The position numbers were made by a program, and so were the translations under genes. The notes beneath the pieces were generated by a model. That model ran no database searches. It was not told where the DNA came from and saw only the letters and a program-made list of their open reading frames with translations. Below are positions 1-5,767 of a DNA stretch of 10,532 nucleotides, one piece after another. This DNA comes from Syntrophomonadaceae bacterium. GTDB taxonomy: Bacteria; Bacillota; Syntrophomonadia; Syntrophomonadales; Syntrophomonadaceae. Where the stretch lies: assembly GCA_028683995.1 (NCBI GenBank), contig JAQUGU010000043.1, positions 1 through 10,532 of the forward strand, written 5' to 3'. Every line of letters starts with the position of its first letter. Position 1 is the first letter of the stretch.

Positions 1-166
1 AAGGCTCCACATACGCTACCTTCCAGGGCTCCGGCCCCAGGGCCCGTAAAGCCGTAGCCGGGTTCATAGTACCTGCTCCCTTTTCCACATCATATGGCTG
101 TTGAATTATACAGCCCTGTTTACCCCAATAATGCTGTAAACGCAGGATAATCTCCTGAAAATTCAT
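1..166 (-). CDS. glyQ: Glycyl-tRNA synthetase alpha subunit, N-terminal part (runs off left edge)
   Basis: Alpha subunit of the bacterial heterotetrameric (alpha2beta2) glycyl-tRNA synthetase, which charges tRNA-Gly with glycine in the cytoplasm. Only the first 55 codons are in the window. They carry hallmark GlyQ sequence: an MNFQEIILRLQ start, then QGCIIQQPYD, then GAGTMNPAT and LRALGPEPWKVAYVEP, which together form the start of the class II synthetase catalytic domain. The ATG at 166 is preceded by AAGGAGG at 180-174 with a 7-base spacer, so the start is secure. A complete glycine T-box leader with its own promoter lies directly upstream, so expression is expected to respond to uncharged tRNA-Gly independently of the recO side. 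glyS is expected next, beyond the left edge. The 3' part is cut by the window, not broken. Confidence 0.97.
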   Translation of the reverse strand, partial: MNFQEIILRLQHYWGKQGCIIQQPYDVEKGAGTMNPATALRALGPEPWKVAYVEP

Positions 167-189
167 GCACTGACCTCCTTTAGTTCCAT

Positions 190-225
190 AAAAACAAAAA
201 ACCCGTCCCTGCGGACAGGGACGAG
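190..225 (-). terminator. Intrinsic terminator of the glycine T-box
   Basis: On the minus strand CGTCCCTG (223-216) and CAGGGACG (211-204) form a perfect 8-bp stem with a 4-base loop, followed by GG and a T-rich tract (TTTTTTGTTTTT, from 201 leftwards). It sits between the T-box motif and the glyQ start. Its 5' arm overlaps the sequence needed for the antiterminator, as expected for a transcriptional T-box switch. Confidence 0.93.
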
Positions 226-420
226 TTTAATCGCGGTTCCACCCTGATTGGCTAAAAGCCCACCTCAAAGTTTCAGGCTTTACTGACCTTAACGGCGTTC
301 TTCCTGCAGCTCCAAAGCGCCTTCGGAAATTTCTCCCTGCCGGTTTCCAGCCACCCGGCTCTCTGTAAGGGTTATAGGCTTCCTACTACTCCTCTTCATC
401 GCCCATTATTAACTTGTTTA
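190..420 (-). promoter_or_regulatory. Glycine-specific T-box riboswitch leader of glyQ
   Basis: A full T-box leader is readable on the minus strand. Stem I starts near 405 with GATGAAGAGGAGTA, containing the AGTA of the specifier-loop S-turn (390-387). Its distal part contains the GGTGGCTGGAAACC region near 355-340. The 3' side of the specifier loop reads GAAGGCGCTT, which places a GGC (glycine) specifier codon at 321-319, the same arrangement as known glyQ T-boxes. The canonical T-box AGGGTGGAACCGCG is at 245-232. Its AGGG can pair with CCCT of CTCGTCCCT to form the antiterminator, which competes with the terminator hairpin at 223-204. Uncharged tRNA-Gly should favour readthrough into glyQ. 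Most of the roughly 418-base gene-free stretch left of the CD-NTase is this element. Confidence 0.95.
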
Positions 421-427
421 CAACCAT

Positions 428-457
428 AGTTTAACCAACTGCCCTTGTCCTTGTCAA
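428..457 (-). promoter_or_regulatory. Sigma-A type promoter of the glyQ leader
   Basis: On the minus strand a perfect -35 TTGACA (457-452) is followed after 18 bases by TAAACT (433-428), a 4/6 match to the -10 consensus. Predicted transcription would start near 421, just before Stem I of the T-box. The spacing and position fit the leader. The -10 is only moderate and the start point is inferred. Confidence 0.7.
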
Positions 458-494
458 TCGGAAGTCATCTGTTTTTTTCAGCAAACCAGGATGG

Positions 495-565
495 GTGTCA
501 AGGGGACGGTTCTCCTGACACCTTCCTGAGGTCAAGTGGTATTAAGAGAACCGTCCCCTTGACAC
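495..565. repeat. Inverted repeat with perfect 20-base arms (probable dispersed repeat unit)
   Basis: The left arm 495-514 (GTGTCAAGGGGACGGTTCTC) and right arm 546-565 are exact reverse complements, separated by 31 bases. The interior holds a partial echo of the arm (GTCAAGTGGT at 531-540 resembles GTCAAGGGGA at 498-507). The unit lies between the CD-NTase stop and the glyQ promoter. Neither side is followed by a clear T-tract, so it is not a standard intrinsic terminator, although the transcript would form a very stable hairpin. From memory, GTGTCAAGGGGACGG-type palindromes recur in clostridial genomes. Copy number cannot be judged from this window. Confidence 0.8.
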
Positions 566-584
566 ATCGGGATAAGGGGTACAT

Positions 585-1469
585 TTAGTCGGGAAAACTC
601 CGCCCAAATATCTCTTTCCAGATTTTATTGGCGTTAAAGCTGTCCCCCTGTTCCTCCAGATCCATAGCTTGCTTGATTTTCTTATAGGCTACATTGGCCT
701 GGGCTCCGAAATCCTCCTGCCGCTCAAGTTTACGATTACTACCTTTGGCATACCAATGTAGTTGTTCATTCTTTAGTCCCGCCAGGTATTCCATGAAATC
801 CATTACCATTTCTCCATAATAACTAAAAGAGCTCTGGTTTCCTTCCCATTCGTCCATGAAAATCATGACCAGAGTGTCGATCAGCATTCCGGGGATGGGA
901 ACCTCATGAACCATTTTCCAGGCCCGGGTCATGCGGGCCAGGTGCCTTACCTTACCCCCGTATTTGTAATTATATTCATTAATAACTTCAATTTCGCGAA
1001 TAGGGTTAAAAGTCTGCCATTGCCCTTCCTGGGCATCGGGATAGATAATGTGGTTTTTGCGCGGGCCAATAAAACCGGGGATGATTTCAATCTTAATCCC
1101 GTCCTGGAATGGTATTAGCAGGGATTTTTCCTCATTAATAAATGCATCCGAATGAGTCTTGCTTAACACATCCCTGACTTCGTTAAGCAAGGATTCCTGC
1201 ACATTACCCATGCGCTTATCATATTCCTGGTAAACCTGATAAGGTAACAGAAATAATACATTAATGTTAGTTAGTCCCTTAACAGCCGTTTCCCGGCCAT
1301 AAGAACCCAGGTAATGTAAATTACGGGTATCGGATCTTATATTCCAGTACCGCAGGTTAAGTATTTGGCCTATTTCCCGGTAGCGTCTACTTATTACTTC
1401 CGGGTTGTCAATCTTCAAGTTGTTAATAAACAGCCTGAATTTCTCAGCCAGATCAGTGCCGCTTCCCAT
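585..1469 (-). CDS. CD-NTase (cGAS/DncV-like, SMODS) family protein with substituted catalytic Asp pair
   Basis: Residues are numbered from the ATG at 1469 (294 aa). Family members make cyclic di- or trinucleotide signals, usually in CBASS phage defence. Seen here: the nucleotidyltransferase motif YLGSYGRETAVKG (GS at 55-56), the third acidic residue in KIEIIPGF (E128), the helical core RHLARMTRAWK and GMLIDTL, the SYYGEMVMDFMEYL segment and the C-terminal WKEIFGRSFP. This is the full-length layout of the family. The two metal-binding aspartates that normally follow the GS motif (D-x-D) are both asparagine: N68 and N70 (AAC at 1268-1266, AAT at 1262-1260). Synthesis activity is therefore doubtful. 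AGGAGG at 1482-1477 lies 7 bases from this ATG and 4 from another at 1472. An upstream in-frame start at 1508 lacks such support. No effector, Cap2 or Cap3 gene is nearby. Neighbours are recO and glyQ. Confidence 0.88.
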   Translation of the reverse strand: MGSGTDLAEKFRLFINNLKIDNPEVISRRYREIGQILNLRYWNIRSDTRNLHYLGSYGRETAVKGLTNINVLFLLPYQVYQEYDKRMGNVQESLLNEVRDVLSKTHSDAFINEEKSLLIPFQDGIKIEIIPGFIGPRKNHIIYPDAQEGQWQTFNPIREIEVINEYNYKYGGKVRHLARMTRAWKMVHEVPIPGMLIDTLVMIFMDEWEGNQSSFSYYGEMVMDFMEYLAGLKNEQLHWYAKGSNRKLERQEDFGAQANVAYKKIKQAMDLEEQGDSFNANKIWKEIFGRSFPD

Positions 1470-1472
1470 CAT

Positions 1473-1482
1473 ATTACCTCCT
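1473..1482 (-). promoter_or_regulatory. Ribosome binding site deciding the CD-NTase start
   Basis: AGGAGG at 1482-1477 followed by TAAT and the tandem ATGATG at 1472-1467. The second ATG has the better 7-base spacing. This site rules against the longer reading that begins at 1508 and would add 13 residues with no family match. Confidence 0.75.
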
Positions 1483-1587
1483 ATCAGTCCTGTAGCGCAT
1501 TTCCGCATTTCCTATAAAAACAACAGTTTCAGTAGAGCCCAGGAGGCCCCGGGGTTGCCAGTTGGGTTAGTTTTACTTCTTATCCCT

Positions 1588-1596
1588 ATTTTAACA
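1588..1596 (-). promoter_or_regulatory. Possible extended -10 promoter for the CD-NTase gene
   Basis: TGTTAAAAT on the minus strand matches an extended -10 (TGn plus TAAAAT, 5/6). It sits just after the recO stop and about 120 bases before the CD-NTase start. No good -35 is visible at the usual distance. The 141-base gap that contains it shows no convincing terminator either, so readthrough from recO is the alternative. Confidence 0.25.
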
Positions 1597-1610
1597 TGAA
1601 AGCGGTCGTT

Positions 1611-2360
1611 TCAGGATAACATCTTTTTTAAAATGCGGATGGTATTTTTCATATTGAACCGGCGCTCCAGGTGGTATTCCAGGTACCTTTCCAGAAATGA
1701 TTCCAGCTTGTCCTGAGCAGCAGTTGAGGCCCTTACCCGCTGCAAGGTAACAAGATTGCCAGTTAGCATTAGCCTTAACAGCCCCAGCACCTCGCCAGAC
1801 AAAACCAGGCAGTCGTTTTCCCCGGCAACACAATCAGGGCAGAGCATGCCACCGGCAGCAGGGCTGAAAGATTTGAGCATATTCCCCTGTTGCCCGCAAC
1901 TAATGCAGTGATCCAGCACCGGTTGGTAACCCAGCTGCACCAGCAGTTGCATCTCAAAATAGCGCAGTATTAGCGGGTTTAAGCCATTATCATTTATCTC
2001 TTCCAGAACCGCCAGGGTAAGCCGGTAGAGCCGCGGCATAGCCATCCGATCCATCAGAGCTTTATCCAGTAATTCCATTAGATAAACACAGTACAGGGTA
2101 CGCTTAATGTCTTCACGACTATTGCCATAGAAATCAAGCAGCTTACCCTGGGTTATCAGGTCTAATTCCTTACCCCGGTGAAAAAAAAGCAGGGAATGGC
2201 AAAAGGGCTGTACACAAGCACGCAGGCTACTGCCGGGCTTCTTAATACCCCGGGCAATACCCCTTAACTTGCCTTCCTTCTCTGAAAAGACAGTAACCAG
2301 TTTATCGCTTTCCCGGTAATCCATACTTTTGATAATAATACTTCGGCTTTGGTAATACAC
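1611..2360 (-). CDS. recO: DNA repair protein RecO
   Basis: RecF-pathway mediator that binds single-stranded DNA and RecR, displaces SSB and helps load RecA during gap repair. At 249 aa it has the normal family length. The N-terminal OB-fold starts with the typical SRSIIIKSMDYRESDKLVTV and continues to ARGIKKPGSSLRA. The helical C-terminal part carries a four-cysteine zinc site, CISC (C152, C155) and CPDC (C174, C177), flanked by LGYQP and GGMLC as in Gram-positive RecO proteins. The start is GTG at 2360, directly after the TAA of the upstream gene, with a GGGAG motif just before it, which indicates translational coupling. recO follows era closely in Bacillus. Here deoC and an unknown gene intervene. 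The stop is TGA at 1613-1611. Confidence 0.96.
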   Translation of the reverse strand: MYYQSRSIIIKSMDYRESDKLVTVFSEKEGKLRGIARGIKKPGSSLRACVQPFCHSLLFFHRGKELDLITQGKLLDFYGNSREDIKRTLYCVYLMELLDKALMDRMAMPRLYRLTLAVLEEINDNGLNPLILRYFEMQLLVQLGYQPVLDHCISCGQQGNMLKSFSPAAGGMLCPDCVAGENDCLVLSGEVLGLLRLMLTGNLVTLQRVRASTAAQDKLESFLERYLEYHLERRFNMKNTIRILKKMLS

Positions 2361-3272
2361 TTATCTCCCACCCCAAAATACATTCATAACCTTTACCGGC
2401 TGGTTAACACATTCTACCGGCAGTTCCCAATTTCCCTCCAATTGTTGACAATAATTACTGGCTTGCTGCTTACTGCTATATTTAAAATCAAAGGCCAGAT
2501 AAATTTTCTTAACTCCTTTAGTGCCCAGTTCTCCTACCCTTTTATTAAACAAAGCGGGATTCTTGGCATAGTTACGGTCTATATATGCAAAAATGAAACC
2601 ATTGTACTTACTCATGCGGGAATTAGCTACAGGATTAAAATCTGCCGCCACTTCCTGCCGCGGGCATGAATCAAGTATTCGTACAGTAATGTTTTCCATG
2701 GCTGTTTCGTTTTTAACCAGGGCCATACGCGGTACCGTAACTATAACACTGGGAATGCCACATTCCCGGGCCATTTTTTCTATGGTTGCTATCTTAACCC
2801 CGTCCAGGGTGTAGCTATGTACAGCGTAACCGGCCAGGCGAGGTATAATAATAATATCTGGAGACAACCCCAGAGAAGGTAGATGGTGGCCGCCATCAAA
2901 AATAACGACCCGATAAGTCCGGGGCCTCATCTTTCGCAGGTATTGCAGCCCGGCCGGACTGCTATGCCAGGTATCCAATTCCGAACATTCAATAATACAG
3001 CTGCTTCCCTGCGCCAGATGTTTATCCAGTATAGAAGCGAAATTCCTGCCCTGTTCCGGAGTTACTGCCCGTACCGTTCCTTCCAGGTTATCAAGTTTAC
3101 GTAAACCGGGGCTAGAAATAAAATCATACCTGCTGCGGGTGGAAACCATATGGGCATAGAGGTTCAATCCCTGTTGGTAACCCAGGGATTTTATCAGGGG
3201 GGAGGGATAATTAATCATGACTGCGGTGTAAAACGCAGTCAAAATAATAAAAAGATAAGCTTTTTTTCTCAC
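2361..3272 (-). CDS. Unrecognised membrane-anchored protein between deoC and recO
   Basis: I do not recognise this 303-aa protein. Residues 1-4 (MRKK) plus a hydrophobic stretch 5-21 look like an uncleaved signal anchor, so most of the protein would lie outside the cytoplasm. The middle part contains RVVIFDGGHHLPSLGLSPD (121-139) followed by a run of isoleucines, and later GIPSVIVTVPR (172-182). The C-terminal part contains YNGFIFAYIDRNYAKNP and VKKIYLAFDFKYSS, suggesting alternating beta strands and helices. The DGG-to-PD segment resembles, by eye, the nucleotide-binding motif of thiamine pyrophosphokinase-like proteins (including SteA), but the acidic GDxDS that should follow is absent, so this is only a hint. 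The start is GTG at 3272, kept because it preserves the hydrophobic N-terminus. Its ribosome site is weak. It lies 9 bases after deoC and abuts recO, so co-transcription is very likely. Confidence 0.85.
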   Translation of the reverse strand: MRKKAYLFIILTAFYTAVMINYPSPLIKSLGYQQGLNLYAHMVSTRSRYDFISSPGLRKLDNLEGTVRAVTPEQGRNFASILDKHLAQGSSCIIECSELDTWHSSPAGLQYLRKMRPRTYRVVIFDGGHHLPSLGLSPDIIIIPRLAGYAVHSYTLDGVKIATIEKMARECGIPSVIVTVPRMALVKNETAMENITVRILDSCPRQEVAADFNPVANSRMSKYNGFIFAYIDRNYAKNPALFNKRVGELGTKGVKKIYLAFDFKYSSKQQASNYCQQLEGNWELPVECVNQPVKVMNVFWGGR

Positions 3273-3281
3273 CCTGGCGGA

Positions 3282-3956
3282 CTATCCTTTCAGCAGTCCT
3301 CCCCTTTGCCGGTACTCCTGCACCAGGGAAGCAGCATTGCTGCTACCGATGCGGTCGACCCCTGCATCTATAAGCTGCAGAACGAAATCCAGGCTCCTCA
3401 CCCCACCACTGGCTTTTATCTTTAAACTTTCGCTTTTATGAGATTTAATTATCTCAATATCCTCCAGACTAACCCCGCGAGTGGAAAAACCGGTGGATGT
3501 CTTAATGAAATCAGCACCACTTTCACTAACCAATCGGCTGAGCATTTCCAACTCCGCTCTATCAAGCAAGGCCGTTTCAACAATAACCTTTAATAAAAAA
3601 TTATAGTCCTGCTTTAATTCCAGCAAACTCTTAATTTCTTGCTTCACCAGAACGAAATCCTTATCTTTAACTGCCCCGATATTTATAACCATATCCAGTT
3701 CACTTGCCCCCTGCTGCAGAGCCTGCCGGGCAGAAAACACCTTGGTAGCGCTATCTTCCGCACCCAGAGGGAATCCAATAACCGTACATAATTTTACCCT
3801 GCTTCCGGCCAGGTAATCTTTCCCCAGGGCCAGGCGCCAGGGATGAATGCAAACAGCAGTCATACCGTAGTAGACTGCCTCTTCGCACAATATCCTGATA
3901 TCTTCCCCTTTAGCCTCCGGTTTGAGGTTGGTGCTGTCCATCCAGGCAGCAATCAT
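3282..3956 (-). CDS. deoC: Deoxyribose-phosphate aldolase
   Basis: Cytoplasmic class I aldolase that splits 2-deoxyribose 5-phosphate into glyceraldehyde 3-phosphate and acetaldehyde in deoxynucleoside catabolism. The 224-aa sequence has the expected TIM-barrel motifs: MDSTNLKPEA at the N-terminus, IGFPLG (60-65), ELDMVINIGA with catalytic Asp88, KVIVET (123-128), the Schiff-base lysine K152 in FIKTSTGF, and K181 in KASGG. The C-terminus DRIGSSNA is the phosphate-binding end. The ATG at 3956 overlaps the era TAA by one base (TAATG), implying translational coupling. Its position beside cdd, with only era between, places two nucleoside-salvage genes together. The era-recO interval in Bacillus does not hold deoC, so this is a lineage-specific insertion. 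Confidence 0.96.
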   Translation of the reverse strand: MIAAWMDSTNLKPEAKGEDIRILCEEAVYYGMTAVCIHPWRLALGKDYLAGSRVKLCTVIGFPLGAEDSATKVFSARQALQQGASELDMVINIGAVKDKDFVLVKQEIKSLLELKQDYNFLLKVIVETALLDRAELEMLSRLVSESGADFIKTSTGFSTRGVSLEDIEIIKSHKSESLKIKASGGVRSLDFVLQLIDAGVDRIGSSNAASLVQEYRQRGGLLKG

Positions 3957-4852
3957 TAATAATCTCCTCCACTCAGGCGATAACCCAACTGTTTCAAATT
4001 CTTCTCATTATCACGCCAGTTCTTCTTAACCTTTACCCATAAATCCAAATAAACCGGTCTTCCCAGCATAGCCTCTATATCCTGGCGGGATTGTTCCCCG
4101 ATACTTCTTAACATTTGCCCGTTCTTACCTATAATAATCCCCTTCTGGGAGTCTCTTTCCGTATAGATAACCGCCCTTATATAAGTCTTACTTTTAGCCT
4201 GGCTGTCAAATTCCTCAATCTCCACTGCCAATGAATGCGGTACCTCATCCCGGGTTAGTATCAGAGCCTTTTCCCGAATAAGCTCGGCAGCAATAAAAGA
4301 CACCGGCTGGTCGGTCAAATCATCCTCGGGGTAATAGAGCGGCCCTTCCGGCAGGTAAGCATAGGTCTTTTCCAGTAAACCGGGAATATTAGTCCCCAGC
4401 GTAGCTGACAGACATATGATTTCAGCAAAATTCATATGACTGGTAAAATCCTTTATATGTGCCTCTACCCTGCTTTCATTAGCCAGGTCGATTTTATTTA
4501 CCAGCAAAAATATGGGTACGGGAGCATCCTTGAGCTGGTTTAAAATAAACTGCTCACCACCCCCAAATGGCCTGCTAACATCAGTCATATAGTAAATTAA
4601 ATCTACTTCTTCCAGGCTGCGGGTAGATACCCTTACCATATATTCTCCCAGCAGGTGCCTGGGCTTATGAATACCGGGAGTGTCGATAAATATTATCTGG
4701 CCTTCCGGTGAAGTATATATTCCCTGAATGCGAGTGCGGGTAGTCTGCGGTTTTTCTGATACTATAGCAATTTTTTCTCCAATAACGGTGTTCATTAAGG
4801 TGGATTTGCCCACATTAGGGCGTCCCACTATACTTACAAACCCTGATTTCAA
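3956..4852 (-). CDS. era: GTPase Era, 16S rRNA/30S assembly factor
   Basis: Essential GTPase that binds the 3' end of 16S rRNA through its KH domain and checks late 30S assembly. The 298 aa show every expected motif: P-loop GRPNVGKST (10-18), switch region KPQTTRTR (34-41), G3 DTPG (58-61), G4 NKID (119-122), G5 SAT (149-151) and the KH-domain loop GIIIGKNGQ (238-246), followed by the basic strand VYLDLWVKVKKNWR. The start is TTG at 4852, with an AGGGGGG ribosome site 7 bases upstream and family-typical sequence (KSGFVSIVG) directly after it, so no ATG alternative is needed. It lies 12 bases after cdd and overlaps deoC by one base. Together with ybeY it forms the 16S rRNA maturation part of this operon. 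Confidence 0.97.
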   Translation of the reverse strand: MKSGFVSIVGRPNVGKSTLMNTVIGEKIAIVSEKPQTTRTRIQGIYTSPEGQIIFIDTPGIHKPRHLLGEYMVRVSTRSLEEVDLIYYMTDVSRPFGGGEQFILNQLKDAPVPIFLLVNKIDLANESRVEAHIKDFTSHMNFAEIICLSATLGTNIPGLLEKTYAYLPEGPLYYPEDDLTDQPVSFIAAELIREKALILTRDEVPHSLAVEIEEFDSQAKSKTYIRAVIYTERDSQKGIIIGKNGQMLRSIGEQSRQDIEAMLGRPVYLDLWVKVKKNWRDNEKNLKQLGYRLSGGDY

Positions 4853-4864
4853 AAGTTAACCCCC

Positions 4865-5251
4865 CTATTTTCCCAGAGAAAAAATTTGAGGAAGCATCTC
4901 GCTCAAATTATATTCTTTGTAGCTGTTTTTTTCATCGGTAATTATTACATTCATCTCAGGGGAAAATTCGGCCAGTACCTGCAGACATGCCCCACAAGGA
5001 TAAATATATCCCTGACCACTTCCACTGATAGCTATGGATTCAAACTTCTTCTCTCCGGAGGTTACGGCTTTGAAAACGGCTATGCGTTCAGCACAAACGG
5101 TAAGACCATAGGAAGCATTTTCCACATTGGCCCCGGTATAGATGGTACCGTTTTTACCCAGTAAAGCGGCACCCACTTTAAAACCCGAATAGGGAGCATA
5201 AGCATTATTTCGGGCTTCTTGAGCCTTACCTATCAGTTCATCGATGATCAT
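4865..5251 (-). CDS. cdd: Cytidine deaminase
   Basis: Zinc enzyme converting cytidine and deoxycytidine to uridine and deoxyuridine in pyrimidine salvage. The 128-aa length is that of the small homotetrameric Gram-positive type. Visible motifs: YAPYSGFKVGAAL (18-30), GANVENASYGLTVCAER with zinc ligand C53 and catalytic E55, and PCGACLQVL with zinc ligands C86 and C89. The ATG at 5251 has AAGGAAGG upstream. It precedes era as in Bacillus. A 159-base gap separates it from dgkA and contains a hairpin repeat, so it may be transcribed less tightly with the genes to its right. I saw no clear promoter in the gap. Confidence 0.97.
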   Translation of the reverse strand: MIIDELIGKAQEARNNAYAPYSGFKVGAALLGKNGTIYTGANVENASYGLTVCAERIAVFKAVTSGEKKFESIAISGSGQGYIYPCGACLQVLAEFSPEMNVIITDEKNSYKEYNLSEMLPQIFSLGK

Positions 5252-5301
5252 TTACAGACCCTTCCTTATATAAAAATAAACGCGGTGTTGAGTGGTCGGC
5301 A

Positions 5302-5323
5302 GGGCAGACACACGGGTCTGCCC
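5302..5323. repeat. Short GC-rich inverted repeat in the dgkA-cdd gap
   Basis: GGGCAGAC (5302-5309) and GTCTGCCC (5316-5323) are perfect complements around a 6-base loop. The flank (minus strand GTAGGGGCAGACCC) resembles the GTAGGGGC-type hairpin units that recur between genes in many Firmicutes; this resemblance is from memory. No T-tract follows in the direction of transcription, so it is not an intrinsic terminator. The rest of the 159-base gap is plain AT-rich sequence. Confidence 0.6.
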
Positions 5324-5354
5324 CTACATTATTCACGACTGATCCTATAATCCC

Positions 5355-5390
5355 TTACCTTGACTCCTCACTCAAAACAAATAACTTCAT
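5355..5390 (-). CDS. Possible 11-codon reading frame after dgkA
   Basis: In the dgkA-cdd gap an ATG at 5390 opens an 11-residue frame (MKLFVLSEESR) ending in TAA, with a GGTGG that could serve as a weak ribosome site 5 bases upstream. It matches nothing I know. It could be a leader peptide, the remnant of a lost gene or chance. Reported only because it fills part of an otherwise empty gap. Confidence 0.12.
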   Translation of the reverse strand: MKLFVLSEESR

Positions 5391-5410
5391 TTTTACCACC
5401 TATCTTCGTA

Positions 5411-5761
5411 CTAAAAATGTGGTCCAAAGATGACTACGGCCATTAACAGAGCTCCTATGGCCGCGAGCAATACCGCACCGGCAGCCAGGTTTTTCGCCAG
5501 CCTGGCCAGGGGATGATACTCTGCAGTTACCAGGTCCACTGTTTTCTCAACTGCCGTATTAACCGTTTCTGCTACCAAAACCATAAAAACAGTAAGAATG
5601 AGCAGGCCCCATTCCGTAGAGTTAAGCTTGACCACCAGGGCAACAATTACTACCAGTATCGTGGCCAGGATATGTATTTTCATATTCTTTTCGTTTTTGA
5701 TGCAATAAATCAGGCCTGCTATGGCACAGGAAAAACTCCTTCTTAACCTGCCCATTTCCAC
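5411..5761 (-). CDS. dgkA: DgkA-family undecaprenol/diacylglycerol kinase
   Basis: Small integral membrane kinase. Gram-positive members mainly phosphorylate undecaprenol, feeding the lipid carrier of wall synthesis. The 116 aa hold an amphipathic N-terminus with SFSCAIAGLIYCIKNEKNMKIH (E24 is the conserved surface Glu), then three membrane helices at about 31-48, 50-68 and 93-112. The active-site block ETVNTAVEKTVD carries E65, N68, E72 and D76. The next block normally reads AKD and here reads AKN (K90, N91, codon AAC at 5491-5489), a substitution at a conserved catalytic acid. The GTG at 5761 is chosen because AAAGG precedes it at suitable distance; an ATG two codons later is an alternative. 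The gap to ybeY is 6 bases. Order ybeY-dgkA-cdd is as in Bacillus. Confidence 0.95.
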   Translation of the reverse strand: MEMGRLRRSFSCAIAGLIYCIKNEKNMKIHILATILVVIVALVVKLNSTEWGLLILTVFMVLVAETVNTAVEKTVDLVTAEYHPLARLAKNLAAGAVLLAAIGALLMAVVIFGPHF

Positions 5762-5767
5762 CCCATT

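Noticed and set aside
1470..1508. In-frame upstream ATG at 1508 giving a 307-aa CD-NTase
   Set aside because: The extra 13 residues have no family match, no ribosome site precedes 1508, and a strong AGGAGG sits right before the ATGATG at 1472-1467.
1540..1562. GC-rich CCCCGGGG region after recO as an intrinsic terminator
   Set aside because: No stem with a workable loop could be drawn, and the T-run on the minus strand lies over 20 bases further on.
2349..2669. Plus-strand open frames opposite the unknown gene, pgpH, deoC and others
   Set aside because: They are antisense shadows of well-supported genes, with no family motifs or ribosome sites.
3219..3240. Hairpin GACTGCG/CGCAGTC near the 5' end of the unknown gene as a terminator or repeat
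   Set aside because: Only 7 bp, inside the coding sequence of the signal anchor, no T-tract; likely chance.
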